A stretch of DNA of 53,682 bases from Pelargonium nanum (taxonomy: Eukaryota > Streptophyta > Magnoliopsida > Geraniales > Geraniaceae), in assembly GCA_036897485.1 (NCBI GenBank), contig JAYMTF010000106.1:1-53682 (forward strand), given 5' to 3'. Position 1 is the stretch's first letter. Every line of letters starts with the position of its first letter. A program made the position numbers and the translations under genes. The notes under the pieces are model-generated. The model did not search any database. It worked only from the letters and a program-made list of their open reading frames with translations, and was not told the origin of the DNA. Positions 1 through 15,917 of the stretch are shown here, piece after piece.

Positions 1-954
<954 letters not shown>

Positions 955-1025
955 TCAAGATTCAAGACTAGCTTGGAGAGAGCTACAAGAAATGGGATTT
1001 TTGTATTTGAGTTGACAAGGTTTGT

Positions 1026-1045
1026 GATATATATATGTATAAAGG
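1026..1045 (-). promoter_or_regulatory. TATA-like box of GST copy A
   Basis: On the minus strand an AT run, CTTTATACATATATATA, lies about 80 bp upstream of the copy A start codon. A matching TATA-type stretch lies at the same distance from the start codon in copy B, as expected for duplicated promoters. Assignment is by position and base content only. Confidence 0.4.
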
Positions 1046-1547
1046 TTGTTTTTGGGGTTTTGTTGGTGTGGAATCTCGAGAAGGTCTTTGTGACTTTGTT
1101 TATTCATGCAACTTTGACTTGAATTTGAAGCAATTTAGACTTGAATTTGAGCAGCATTTTCCACACATTTTTGTGAAAGTAAAATCTACAATTCGATTTG
1201 ACCTGTGTCACAAAACTCGCATTTCTTATGGGTTGAGTTTGGAATAGGCTTTTTCAACCCGAATGAATTGTGAGGTTTAACTCAACTTAACTTCAACTTT
1301 TTATTAATGTTGTGCTTCATAGGAAGGGTAATTTTGTAATTTATATTTGGTGTCGCATCAGTAAAATATAGATTTTTGTTCGAATGAAAGAAAAACAAAT
1401 TTCTCACCAACATGGATTAACATATGCATTACGTGAAAGTAAATTCGCTACAAGTTGATTTATAAGATAACACTGACATGAATTGAAATAGCACACAATA
1501 GATATAACGCGGGTGTGAGAGTGATTATTACGTAGATCTGATCATTT

Positions 1548-3202
<1,655 letters not shown>

Positions 3203-3265
3203 TCAAGAATGTTCAAGACTAGCTTGGAGAGAGCTACAAGAAATGGGATTGTTGATAAGGTTTGT

Positions 3266-3281
3266 GATATATATTATAAAG
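3266..3281 (-). promoter_or_regulatory. TATA-like box of GST copy B
   Basis: The minus strand reads CCTTTATAATATATATC here, about 75 bp before the copy B start codon, mirroring the arrangement at copy A. Further upstream, at 3662-3668, a single TGACG-type half-site (CACGTCA on the plus strand) is present. Confidence 0.4.
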
Positions 3282-3934
3282 GTTTTTTTGGTGTTTTGTT
3301 GGTTCATATTGGTTGGCTGTGAAATGAATGACTATGGACCTACTAAATTTGAAATTGGGTGGTTAGTGCTCAATGGTTCCATCCTTGTGGAATCTAGTGA
3401 AGGTCTTTGTCTATTCATGCAATTTATACTTGAATTTGAATTAACTTGAAATTTGAGCCTCATTTATCACACATTTTTGTGAAAGTAAAGTCTGTCATCT
3501 GACTTGATCAGTGTCACAAAACTCGCACATTTTATGGGTCGAGTTTGGAAGATGCATTTTCAACCTGAAAATTGAAAGGTTAGCTTTAAAGTAGCCTTGC
3601 CTCGACTTTGTACAAATATTTTTTTCTTAGTAAGGGTGATTTTGTAATTTACATTTTGTGCCACGTCAGCAAAATGTAAATATTTGTTCAAAAAAAGAAA
3701 AAATAAATTGGAACGATACAAATAGTTGAGGACTAAACTTAAACAAAAATCAAATTAAGTATCAATTTAATCAGGAATGATAGTTTGGAGACTAAATTGA
3801 AACACTTTCCACGCAGAAAGTATTATTGGACATACAATCTCACGGTAATCCACGAGTCTTTATTCGCAATACAAAATTAAAGTGCGACGACGTACAAATG
3901 ACTTTGTTTCTTTTAGTGCATGTGCTACAAGAAA

Positions 3935-5149
<1,215 letters not shown>

Positions 5150-5200
5150 TTAGGTTGGGATTGAGAATTTGAGATGATATTATGGGAAAACAAGAAGTGG

Positions 5201-5210
5201 GTTTTTATAG
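5201..5210 (-). promoter_or_regulatory. TATA box of GST copy C
   Basis: The minus strand reads CTATAAAAAC, a near-consensus plant TATA box, about 75 bp upstream of the copy C start codon and about 85 bp downstream of the as-1-like element. Confidence 0.6.
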
Positions 5211-5291
5211 GAGAGGTGTCATGTGTAATGGGTGACCTCAAAGCTGTGGACTTTTGTTTATTGGAGTCTAGTGCTTGACACTTTTGTGTTT

Positions 5292-5309
5292 CACGTCAGC
5301 ACTTACGCA
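5292..5309 (-). promoter_or_regulatory. as-1-like element (paired TGACG half-sites) upstream of GST copy C
   Basis: The plus strand reads CACGTCAGCACTTACGCAA. On the minus strand this gives TTGCGTAAG, a 3-bp gap, then TGACGTG: two TGACG-type half-sites with the close spacing of the classical as-1 element. Such elements are bound by TGA bZIP factors and are known in promoters of stress-inducible tau GST genes. The site lies about 165 bp upstream of the start codon. Binding is inferred, not shown. Confidence 0.6.
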
Positions 5310-6191
5310 AAAATTGATGGACAATTTTTAACTGTCATAGGAAAAGGATGGACAATTTTTAACTTTGAAAATATGAAATGACGAAATTAGACATGTATAG
5401 CTAATCATCAGTCGTTAACTAAGTCCCGAGACTCTTTGCTATCATTGATTAGTTGTTCTCTAAATGTAGTTACATCGAAAGTATCAACTTTTCTTTTGTA
5501 ATCAAAGTGAATTCTAATTAGACAAGAAGAAATGTCCATAAAATATGTCGAAAGGGACTTGGGACAAATGGAGTAACAGTTTCAGGGCATATGTGCAACT
5601 CAAAGACAACAATTATCCGTAAGCTTACTGTCTTTCCGGCCACATTTTCATGGGAAAATTGTATTGCAACCATAAAATGAGGATTGTAATTGTATGCTAA
5701 AGATACCAAGTTGGAAGGATATATCATACAAAATGAACAGAATTCCCGTCTCGTTCTCAGCCAAAAAAACGACCAACCAGCCTCAAGGAAGAAGAAAGAC
5801 ATTTTCCGAAAAAGGTTGAACTCAGCTCTTTCATCTTTAGTTCAACCTACAAGAATCAAAACCACGTTATCGGGAACAAGACCAACCTCCTGTCATTGCC
5901 AGCACTTGTTCAAAGAGCCACATACCACCAGTTAACATCTCGGGGAAGACGCAATCATCAGTACAATACCAATTAGTACTATTACAGATTTATACAGCAG
6001 CAAAGCTTAGCAGGCGACAAATTCCACGAGACTGCGAAGATTATGAAGAATAGTTAAAGAAACAAACCAAGAATATGCATGCGTAAATATTATTGGTCGT
6101 GTTTGGGAATTAGTAAATCATTTGAAATTATGGGTTTGGTCCAAATTCAACGTTTGGATGGTCCAAGAATGGAATTCAAAACATACATAAA
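5310..6191. other. Intergenic DNA between GST copy C and the UBP25-like gene
   Basis: This stretch holds the distal promoter of GST copy C and the far 3' flank of the protease gene. Short open frames on both strands show no recognisable domain and no conserved gene structure. The part from about 6095 repeats the GTTTGGAT-type motif of the adjacent small transposon and may be a decayed second copy. Confidence 0.5.
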
Positions 6192-6362
6192 GGTAGCGTT
6201 TGGATAATAATCACGTTTGGATAAATGAATTTTCCATTAATCATGTTTAGATTAAGACTTTCTGTTCATGAAAATGGCTTTGGAATTGAAATTTCATCCC
6301 AATAGCAATTCTTGCTGCCCGTTTCAATTTTATTAATTTTTTTAAAATATCCAAACGCTGCC
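6192..6362. mobile_element. MITE with GGTAGCGTTTGGAT ends
   Basis: A 171-bp AT-rich element bounded by GGTAGCGTTTGGAT on the left and ATCCAAACGCTGCC on the right, which are near-perfect inverted repeats. It has no coding capacity. It lies 160 bp past the stop codon of the UBP25-like gene, probably within or beside its 3' UTR. A relative with the same ends is at 19932-20098. The superfamily is uncertain; the short flanks do not give a clear target-site duplication. Confidence 0.6.
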
Positions 6363-6521
6363 AAAATATGATATTTCAAATGACATCTCTTACCTTGCAA
6401 TTTAAAATATCATGATTTCCCAGACATCATATTTGGATTTGAATTCCATTATTTCAAATCAAATACAAGAATCCAAAGACAAGTTATGGATTACTTTCTC
6501 ACCTGCCAAGAGTTTAGTTGA

Positions 6522-8707
6522 TCAAGCCAGAAAATGCTGCTTTTCTTGGCTAAATGATTGGAGTTTTTCAATAAAGTCCTCTTTTAACTTCTCAGGAATT
6601 TTTGATATAAAAGCAGACTTGGCGTCGGCTATCAACGATTTCCTGAATAGAAGTAGTTCAGGAATATTATAAAAGCAAAAAAGTTAACTCAAAGCATCAG
6701 TTGAGAATTTAAATTTCAGAATCATCAAAATTAAGAGAATGCTTACTTAGATGGAGTATTTCCTTCTTCGCTAGTACATGACCTCTTTCTGGAGCGCATG
6801 AAACTGTATACCTCGTCTGACCAACCGCATGATCTCAAAACTGACAAGGCCTCTTTCTCGAGTCTGGTACATAAAAATATTAAAATAAATTAAAAAGAAA
6901 AATAATATAAGGAGATGGGAGAACAAGGCAAAATAACTGAAAGAAATAATAATAAAATCTAATATTTAAAAATAATGCCCCAAAAAAAAACATAGAACCT
7001 AAAAGAAGAAAATGATGAAGACAGAGCACACACAAGCAAAATTTTCTTTATTGTCCAAAAATGAAATGATAAGTGTGAAACCTAAGAGGCTAAGACATGT
7101 ACAGGTATAGTTAAAGGCAATAATTTATATATGGAAAGACCCATGCTACATTGACTTAAACAAACACCTGCTCTTACTTATCTTGCCTTACAATTATTAT
7201 CTTTTATCAAATTTTGACAAGACTCAAATCCATATGTTAAAGTCCATACCAACAAATAGGAATTTAGGATATAATAAATAAATCCATGCAGAAATAGAAA
7301 GATAAAAAATTATGAGTATTGGTGAACCAAAGAAAAAAAATATAAAAGGGAAGAGAAAACTAAAGTCTGTTCATGGTTAGATCTGAATCAACAATAGAAA
7401 CAACTAACTGTAAGAAACATTTTCAAACAACTGAGGGAAAGAATGGCGTACACTTCTTTCAGTTCATCAACTTTTCCCCGAGATTTAGCATCTTGTGCAA
7501 GTAAGGTGCACGTCTCATGTGATATCCTCTTAGACCCTGAGATGTTTGAGTGGCCACTCACTTCACCATTATGGTGATCATGCCCTTTTATCATCGCTAC
7601 ACCATTTCTAGTGCCATTACCTTCTCTGCTACTAGCATTCTGAACATGACCATTTCCATTTTGTGATTGATAAGCTTGACCATTCTCAAGATCAACTCTA
7701 TCAGCCTTTTTATTTTTGTCAGAACCATTCCCATTTGCTAACAATGGTACATCTTTCTGACTCTTCTCTGTATGAATTGAGTGTTTCCCATTTCCATTTA
7801 TTTGCATGAGTGGACTCTTCTGTAAATCAACTTTTCCATTGTTTATCACCGGAACTTTTTTGGAATTAGAGTTTCCTAATATGTTGAACTTCATTCTTGG
7901 GGCTCTTTCAACCTTGGATATAGTTGAGTTATCCTTTCGACAAGGTTGCTCAACATCTGGTTTGGTATGCACTGGTTTGAGTGGATGAGGTGCCTTTAGG
8001 CTTTTAGATGCATCACTGCCATTGCAATCATGAGACTTCTTTACTCCATTTGAAAGAGCAGAAACCGGCCTTTGCTTTGCACGAGTGAAAAAAAGAATAT
8101 AAACCTTCTCTGACAGGACTTCTTGCAGGGTAGAAACTGAAACATAAGAATCATTGCAGCAATACCATCGACCCATAGCATCCTGTATGCATATATAAAG
8201 AATCAATGATTGATAAATCTAAATCCTTTTTCTGCAATGTAATCCATAGTAATTAAAATCAGCAAGATAGTTATAGAAAATACCTTGATATATGCATAGT
8301 AGTGTCCTGACTCTGGTGACAACCCCGAATGCACAATAGTACCAAATAGATTATATTCAGGTTGTGGATCCTGTGAGACAATTTCAAAATCAATAACATG
8401 TAAAGATGGCATTTCATGTATAAACTAACTACAAACAAATACTAATTCTATGAAACTACAGAGCGAACAATGCATATATAGGAGCAAGCATTAAATTCCA
8501 ACAATACACATTAGGAAAGTGCATTATGGAAGAGCCCTACAGAAGTTAAAATGTAAAAAATAATAAGATATAAAATCTATAGTACTTAAGAATTTAATCT
8601 ATCAGCAGTTCCATCTACATTAGGAACCTAACTCTACTTCGTTAATTAAGCCTCTTCATTTCCCATTTGGACGAGGATTCTATATTCAGAAGCTTAAATA
8701 AACTTCT

Positions 8708-8765
<58 letters not shown>

Positions 8766-11700
8766 ACACACATAGATTATATCTAGATATGCATAAATTA
8801 TATTCCTTCCTTTGTTCCCCCTTCAAGTGTGTTTAGTTTGTGAGTGTGAGTCAATTCGATTGCATAGAAAAGGGGGATTATAGTGTGAATCACTTACACC
8901 ATAAACGTGTAACTCATGCAAGTTGTCAAGTTAGTGAAGTTGCTTGATCAGAAGCTTCTATTCCTTTGAGTTTGTAAGCTAAATTTTATGATGTTCGTGC
9001 TTGACATGGCTTCAGCAGTTTACACTTGGTACATGGTTTTTCCTTTCCTCCTTTCTTTGTTTTCTCCTGGTCAATATCCATCCCTCCAATTCAAGAAGTC
9101 TTCTCGATGGTTTGAGTAGACTTTCAATTTGCATATTTGGTCAAAAAATAAGCTTGCAAATCCCTGAACAGTGTGAGCCAGGAATAAAAACTTCTGATGA
9201 ACTCATTGAGACGCTTAGAACTGAGCCACAAGCTATCCAGTCTACTTTCATATGCATAAAAAAAATTGGAAGATTATAGTGAGCAAAGTGCATTATGACA
9301 GTGTTAAGGCTAGAAAGCAGGGACTAGGGATACGAGAAGGTAAACTGAGAAAGCATGATTTTATATTTTGAATTTCAGTTACGATCATCCCAAACCAATA
9401 CTTTCAAATTTTATAAAACATAGAGGATATAGAACAGGATGCATAAGGGAGATTTATCTCATGCCATGAAGAGATACATGCATGGGGATCTAGAGGTTAA
9501 TTCAACGCCATCAACATCTTCCAGAACTTCAAGTTCTAGCCCTAGTCCAGGCCACGACATTTAAACTACTTGATATTGGTTGGCCTTAAGTATGAGATTG
9601 ATTCTCATAATCTGACAAACATTGGACTGTGTTTAAGCTCCGAAGTTTCATTATGCTCTCCATGTAGTGAGTTAGTTTGGGATGGTGATTTGTCCTTTGT
9701 AAGGTTCCCTACCTATTTGACCTTCGCATGCTGTACTTAAAAGGAGGGAGAGGCTACGCATAGATCTAAAGACACTAAGTTGGTAAGAAGTGATTGAAGA
9801 GGGTATATTGTAACTCAACTGAAGCTAGGGAGGAGATATATAAGGATGACACTAAAAAGAGAAGTACATATCAAGGATAAATGCAAATTTTATTTCAAAT
9901 CAGTATACAGAACAACATCCACAAAAATCATTCGGTAAGAAAGGATCAACTTTGCAGCAGATTAGTTCCAGACTCGCAAATAATATCTCTAACACTTGAA
10001 GTGTAAAACTATAGTCTCTTGGTAGTGAACGAACTATAAAGAGACAAATTTGAGAAGAAATGGGTAACATTAAAGAGGTCCTATGTAAAGAGGATCATAC
10101 TATGGGGTTTCCAATGATATCTCAAAATACTAGATTGGCAAGTGGGTTGAATTATTGTTAATTGTGCATTATACAAATGGTGATTTATATGTATGGACAT
10201 AAGATTTTAGGAAAAACTAATAGCAGTCTCTCTTCAATTTTTTATTACATGTTTGCAATGCTAACCATTCAATGTTAATACAAATTCTTTTTGTCACTGC
10301 AATCAAATCAGCACCTAATTTGAAAGAGAATTTGTTCTAGAGCAGGTATATTGGATAGGACAGAAGACTCTCTTAATATCCAGAAGATGGAGCAGTCTCT
10401 GTTTACTTATACCAAAGCACAGTGTCTGGGTGCAAGGACTAGGCTTGTGGAGGTCAACGATGCAGTACAAAACTCTACGTAGAAGGTTATGGGAGGATAT
10501 CAAGTCCTTAAACTTTAAAGAATTAAGTCTTTTCAGATGCTAACAGAACAAAATTAATTTATACTAAGGTGCTTATATATGGATAACTACACTTCTGAAA
10601 TGTTTCCTTTTGTTGTTCGGTAGGCTCTTCATACATAATGCACATATCACTTTCGAAGTACAGAAATTTTGTGAGCACTGAATTTATGTTTAGTTGAGTT
10701 GTAATTTCCATTAAGTGAACTTAGTATATATGCGTCTTTGCACGAAAAAATTTCTAAAGTGTATACCGACCATACAAAGTATCTAACAAACTATGAAAGA
10801 CTGATGATAAGAATTTTCAAATTACTTCAGTTTTTTTACGCACCTGACTTGTTTTACACATGAAGCTTGAAAGCACCAAAACTTCCTCAAATGCAATGTC
10901 TTTATCAATCTTCCCAGCATACTCAAATCTCTGCCAGTCCAATCCAACAGACATCCCCATTATTCACTCAAAATTCAAATGCAATTACGGAACTAAGCAC
11001 CAACTACCCTAATGAGCAACTATAAACTAACCTTTAGCTGTATTACAAGGATGTTAGGAGCTTGATATATAGACATTTGCTTCTGTGCCGTCACCATTTT
11101 CTTACAACTAAACAAGCATAAGCATATTGATCAATCGAAACATACAGATATCCGAAAAGCAGAATGTAATGAAACAGTTACTTACTTTTCACACTTGTAC
11201 TTGTTGCTCCCATCCAAAATCTCAGGCTGGAAGAACCTCTGCATAGCCTCTCGAAGCGAACTACAGTCCAAAAGCTCAAGATTTATGTCCATAATCTCAT
11301 CCACCTTATTGGACTCAGCTCCACATGACAAACACTTGACCTGACTCTGCAATGCACCTCCGAAAATCTCCTTGACCACCGTAGAGGAACCTCCATTCCC
11401 CACCTCTCCGCCACCGCCCTTTCGCCTGAGCTTCTTCAGGCGCAGGCAAGTGTTGTGGCAAGCGTCGATCACAAACCGCAAAAACTCGTGAGCGTCCTCC
11501 TGGCGGCCGCACCGGAACTGGTCGGAGAAAATCCTCAAACAGCTCTGGATCTTGGCCGGCGCGTCGAGGCTTAGGTCGGTGCGCAGAGACCGCGCGATTC
11601 GCTTCTCGAGTAAGCAGAACGGACACTCGCGCCTCCCTTCCGTCGCCGCAGAAGCAGAATCACCTGCAAAATCGATCAAATTAATCAAATTAGGGCACTG

Positions 11701-11939
11701 AAATTCGAAAAACTGCAAAACTACCGAATCAAGAAGCTGAAGAGGACTGATCGGTTACAGAGCGAGGAGTGCTGGTTCTTGAGGCAGAAATTGGCGAGAG
11801 GAGCGGTGTAGGTGAGGCACTGGAGGACGCTATTGAGGTAACAGGAGTTGCCGAGGTTGCGAAGACCGAGAGGAGGACCGGTTTTGCGCTTGGAACTGAG
11901 TAGACTCGGCTGCCAAGTCATTTGCAATTGCAAGGCCAT
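6522..11939 (-). CDS. UBP25: Ubiquitin-specific protease, UBP25-like
   Basis: Eight exons fit in frame: 11939-11759, 11663-11186, 11107-11032, 10930-10844, 8370-8284, 8182-7452, 6863-6747 and 6642-6522, giving 625 residues. It is a C19-type cysteine protease that removes ubiquitin from proteins. The Cys box [18 protein letters not shown] places the nucleophile at Cys33. The His box [15 protein letters not shown] gives His297, followed by [10 protein letters not shown] with the third catalytic position at Asn313/Asp314. A zinc-finger pair is seen at Cys171/Cys174 and Cys218/Cys221. Residues about 330-560 are a low-complexity Asn/Gly/Lys-rich tail, and the C-terminus is a charged helix, [17 protein letters not shown]. 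The domain order and peptides match Arabidopsis UBP25 (At3g14400) as I recall it. The start is the first ATG in frame before [12 protein letters not shown]; an in-frame TTG lies just upstream. A telo-box-like AAACCCTAA lies upstream near 12172. Confidence 0.93.
8371..10843 (-). other. Long fourth intron of the UBP25-like gene
   Basis: This 2.47 kb intron separates the exon ending MCKTSQ from the exon beginning [10 protein letters not shown]. It contains the CT microsatellite and short open frames without recognisable protein similarity (for example near 9001-9279 and 10315-10503). No transposon ends are obvious by eye. Confidence 0.6.
8709..8762. repeat. (CT)27 microsatellite
   Basis: An uninterrupted run of about 27 CT dinucleotides followed by TTCACACACA, inside the long intron of the UBP25-like gene. 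On the transcribed (minus) strand it reads (AG)n. Its perfection suggests it is length-variable. Confidence 0.97.
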
Positions 11940-12403
11940 CAACGACCTTCGAGATGAGCCAACTCCGGCGCATCGGACGGCGTCGTTCGGCGGCGGAACC
12001 AGATGATGCTCGGCAGCGACGACGACGATCGCATTTCGCGTTCGGTAAATGAAAATCCAATTAGATTTTAGGCCTATTCATACGTGAAGGTTCGTCGGAG
12101 AGTGGCGGTGACGGTCGCCGGCGAAATTTCCCGGGAAGGAGAGGGTGGAGACAAGACACTGCACAGAGCTCAAAAACCCTAATTCCCTCTTCTTGATTTT
12201 GTGAGGGTTCGTTTTTTTATTTTTTATTTTTTAATATATATATTCTGGCTAAGGTGGCTTTTATTTTTAATTACAATAATTATTGTTTTATTATTTAATT
12301 GACTAATTAGTATGAGGATTTGTTTTTGTTGTTTTTCTTACATTATTCTGTATATTAGTAACTCTGTGGGCACATTTTTGGAAATAAATTTATTTGTTCG
12401 GTT

Positions 12404-12587
12404 TAGAGCTGATAATTTCGTGCTTCGAGTTCAAGTTTGGAATTTGTTCGAGTTTCTTTAGCTCAAGACGAAAAATCCACAACGGAATGTAAAATGCATA
12501 AATTTGCCCAGTCCAAAACTTGTTCGAGTCTATTTCATATAATCCAAATTTGCACAATTGTAGATCGAATCCAAATTGACAACTCTA
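12404..12587. mobile_element. Small hAT-like MITE (TAGAGCTG...CAACTCTA ends)
   Basis: About 184 bp with ends TAGAGCTGATAATTT and, inverted, TAGAGTTGTCAATTT. It has no coding capacity. The ends resemble the short terminal repeats of hAT elements, and the same type recurs at 13231, 18491, 19178, 29160 and 29876. It lies upstream of the UBP25-like gene. I see no clear flanking target duplication. Confidence 0.5.
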
Positions 12588-13230
12588 GACTCAATCCGTT
12601 AATCGATCAAATTACTACTCGCAAAATACTATACACGCACGCGACAGTCACAAATGTATTACACGACATGACATCCGTAACCCGTTAAAATAAATGCAAA
12701 AATTAAACTTGTGTCTTGTTCATTGGCCCATTTCACTTTTTGGAAATAAAAATATAACTTTTGAAATTACCAAAATACCCCTCAAATGACCACGGGAAGC
12801 AAAATTATCAGCGTAAATAAGCGGCAAAGCCAGGGTGTCTTGTTCGTTAGCCCATTTCACTTCGACTGTAAATTTCAACTGAATCCATGCATCATTGTCT
12901 AGGCCCAGAGGCGGTCTACCTCCGACATCACACGACAAATTGCGATTCACCAGTTCGTCGGCATTATCACTAATCTAAGGCTTGACTTTCACCTGCAAGA
13001 AGGGAAAAATAGTTGCACAAGTTTAGAATTTAGATGCACGAATACAATGCTCCGCATGCACAAGTTTAGACTGACCGGGGAAAATACTAGCTACTTTATG
13101 TTCTAAAACCCGCTTTAAATGCAATTCTACATCAGAAACCAACTCTTTGTCAACACTGTCAAGAATATATGAGCTGAGTCTTGATGATTATTGTCAATAT
13201 AATGGAACAAGGATCATTGATTGAAAATAT

Positions 13231-13439
13231 AGCTGGCTATTCAGGTTTTGGATCAGGTTTTTTGGGTTTGGGTTGACAAGGTTGAACCCAACCCACAAGA
13301 GGTGTCAGTTTCTGTGTCGTGTGATCCAATGATTTCAGTAGACCCGAAAATTCATCTAGTTTACCCTATGCGACCCAAACCCGCAAAAATGTGGGCAGGT
13401 TATGGGTGCCCATAGGTTCGGGTCCAAATTATCAGCTCT
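13231..13439. mobile_element. Small hAT-like element with flanking direct repeat
   Basis: The segment begins AGCTGGCTATTCAGG and ends CCAAATTATCAGCTCT, which is similar in inverted orientation. It is flanked on both sides by GATTGAAAATAT (13219-13230 and 13440-13451). The interior is rich in GGGTTTGGGTTG and its complement. No coding capacity. The direct repeat is longer than the 8 bp expected of hAT elements. Confidence 0.5.
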
Positions 13440-15128
13440 GATTGAAAATATCACTCAGACATTGAAAGGCTCGTCATAACACTACTAGAGTACGTTTTTG
13501 TTTGGTTAGTCAAGTTTGTCATAATCTAACTAATCACATTGGCACCACATTGAACAGAAGTTAACCCGGCGATAATTTTTAGACAACTTCAAGTTCAAAA
13601 ATACCTGAAAGCCAGAATGTCCGATTTAAAGCTTCTCTGACAAAAACCGCTATGAGTCGAAACCTCCTTCAACCACAAACATACCAAGCAACCCCTTTAC
13701 CTTAAGACATGGAAAGCAAGCACCACCTTGTTCTTTCTGGTAAAAGTAAGTCGGTGGATTCCCATGCACTATGTAGCAAGCACAACTCCATGCACCGAGT
13801 TCTGAAATATAAACCAGTTAACAAGAAGAATCATTTTCAAGAAAATCAATAGGATAATGCTTATGCTTCTCTATCGGAGGCGGTAGACCAGAAACCATTC
13901 AAGATTGGGTCGCACCATTATTACCTACAAGCCAACTTCAGTAGAAATGGTATGTGATGACACATCATCCAACCCAAGCTCCCTTGAAAGTAGGTAGATC
14001 GAAGAAAACCCCAGAAGCCTGAAGAAGGGATGCTGCTAGTAGAGCTGGAAATTAGGGTTTCGGCTTGAAAAGACTTAACCCGGATTCAACCCGCATGAGG
14101 CACAGATTTCGAGCTCCGGATCAGATTTCGGGTTTGCGTCTAAAATGTAAAGGAGGTCAGGAACACACCAGCATAATAGGAAGAAGCGCAACCTGTAGTC
14201 ACAAACACAACATAGAATTTAGAATTTGTACTATTTCTCTGAAATATCACCAAGTGATATGAGCTCACCTTTAACGTCGGCATTAGTAGTTTAGCTGTAT
14301 CTACTGCAACATATTGCCCCGGCAACTATAGCCATGAGAAAAGGGGTCATGACCTGCAGCATAGAAGAAGCAGATAGACCATTTCACTTTGGGAAAGAAA
14401 ATGATTTCTTAAGGAGGTCTATTAGTGCAGTGTGTGCATTACTTTTGTGTTTGACAATCATTATATGCAATATACTAATATCACTTCAGCTACAACGATT
14501 ATTGTAATAGATGAGACTCAGCCAAACCTATGAGTATGACACATCATGAGTTAACACTCATACCCGCCTCAATAAATTTGTGGAGGTGAAGTGCCCGTCC
14601 GGATCTAATTTCTTTGTATCTTGGTTGAGACTCTCACTCTCTCTCTCTCACTTTTATTGAGACATGAAAACTGGACAGAATTTTGAACTAGGTCAAAATG
14701 AATAGGTTTCTATGACTACTAACTGGGGCAAGGGAAAATGAATTTATGATTTTTTTCGATCAAGATGTAATATACAGTATATTTGGTAGTGCTTTTACAT
14801 TTACTATCTTAAAACCTTCCATCTAAACACCTTGATAAAGAGAACATAAATTAAGACAACAATGGTGTACCAAGACAACATTGATAGTAGAAGAGACAAT
14901 GTTACTCGCAGTTCCTGGCTTCCTACGACCAATTAATGAAAACTATTACAAAACGGGACATGAGTAGAGCGCAAAAGTATATATGCACATACTAGCGGAT
15001 ATATAAACAAATATAAACAACAAATGAACGTGAGAATATTCAAGATAGGGTCGAAAGCACATCCTAATTAGTAGAGAAAATAGAGGATATGAATTTGTTT
15101 TTATCTCAGTATCACACAAGTAACAAAC

Positions 15129-15310
15129 TGATGCTACATGATTTTTGGGCCAGTCGAAATTGAGCTCAACCATTATATATACCCAGTGCAAGGTTCAGTT
15201 CACTCCCTACATTCTAAATTCTCTACTCTACACATTCTACATCTTAAATTGCTAGTGTTTTGAATTCAAGATAGAGATCTTACTCTCGCGTCAGAGGTGA
15301 ATTACTAGAA
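15129..15310. mobile_element. LTR-like fragment (solo-LTR or TRIM relic)
   Basis: This non-coding segment begins TGATGCTACATGATTTTT and ends near GAGGTGAATT. A second segment with the same start and a similar end is at 21774-22045. Shared features are a TATA-like run in the middle and a GAGATC(T/A)TACTCT block near the end, as in the R-U5 part of plant LTRs. No internal region or coding sequence is seen, so it is an old non-functional relic. Family assignment is tentative. Confidence 0.35.
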
Positions 15311-15917
15311 AATTCACTTGGCGCGTTTCTCTTTTGCAGCCACGTGGGCTCATCAAGTGAAGCTTTGTCTTAAGGAACACTAGTCTCTGGAGCTTAAAGT
15401 AGTTGACAACAGTTTCTTACTGCTTGCAGCTATGATACAGAAGACCAAAACTTAAGTCACCAAACCCCCAGAAAATCATCCACTAAACCACAGCTACGTA
15501 CTATGCCTACTGTAATAAGAAGCAAAAGCTCAACCTGCATCTATTTAGAACAATGAGCAAACCAAATATCTATGTTCTTGTCTTTAACTGTTTTGACAAT
15601 AATAGTCTCATATATTTGTCACATGTAGTTAAAGCATGCTATAAAGATATTGGAGCCAAGGAATGAATAACCAATCACAATTAAAATAAAAAGATAGGAT
15701 AAAATTATGATGAGAAGGAAAATCCTACCGAATGTGAATTTCACAAGAATCGGCCTTCTCAGATTTTGTCAATGTCTGAACACTACGAAATGAGCAAAAA
15801 AAAAAATTGTTAGTAAAAGGAATAAACTGAAGACAGGCACGTGCTGCTATAGAACCTCTATGCAGACAACTACATATTGACAACAGCATATTGACAACAA
15901 GACAAGTTACATGTATG

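Larger units (their letters stand above)
12720..15775 (-). other. Unrecognised exon-like segments, possibly a spliced gene or 3' exons of the PPR transcript
   Basis: Four minus-strand pieces look coding and have plausible splice borders. 15775-15729 encodes TLTKSEKADSCEIHI between TTCAG and CG|GTAGG. 14325-14269 encodes LPGQYVAVDTAKLLMPTLK; an overlapping start at 14353 in another frame gives a hydrophobic VMTPFLMAIVAGAICCS ending in a stop. 13801-13701 encodes LGAWSCACYIVHGNPPTYFY and then a Cys-rich end, with borders TTTCAG and AAG|GTAAAG. 12950-12720 encodes a frame containing GGRPPLGLDNDAWIQLKF. I do not recognise the family and cannot chain all pieces in one frame. The PPR gene ends just upstream, and its last codons include AAG|GTAGAT, a possible donor, so these could be alternative 3' exons. 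Intervening DNA has repeats. This may also be a decayed gene. Confidence 0.3.

Noticed and set aside
5518-5935. Overlapping open frames of about 80-95 residues on both strands between GST copy C and UBP25
   Set aside because: No domain, no splice or promoter context, and composition like random translation.
12240-12330. AT-rich stretch considered as a CRISPR-like or origin-like repeat
   Set aside because: It is simple AT-rich DNA with no regular spacer structure, and the window is clearly plant nuclear DNA.
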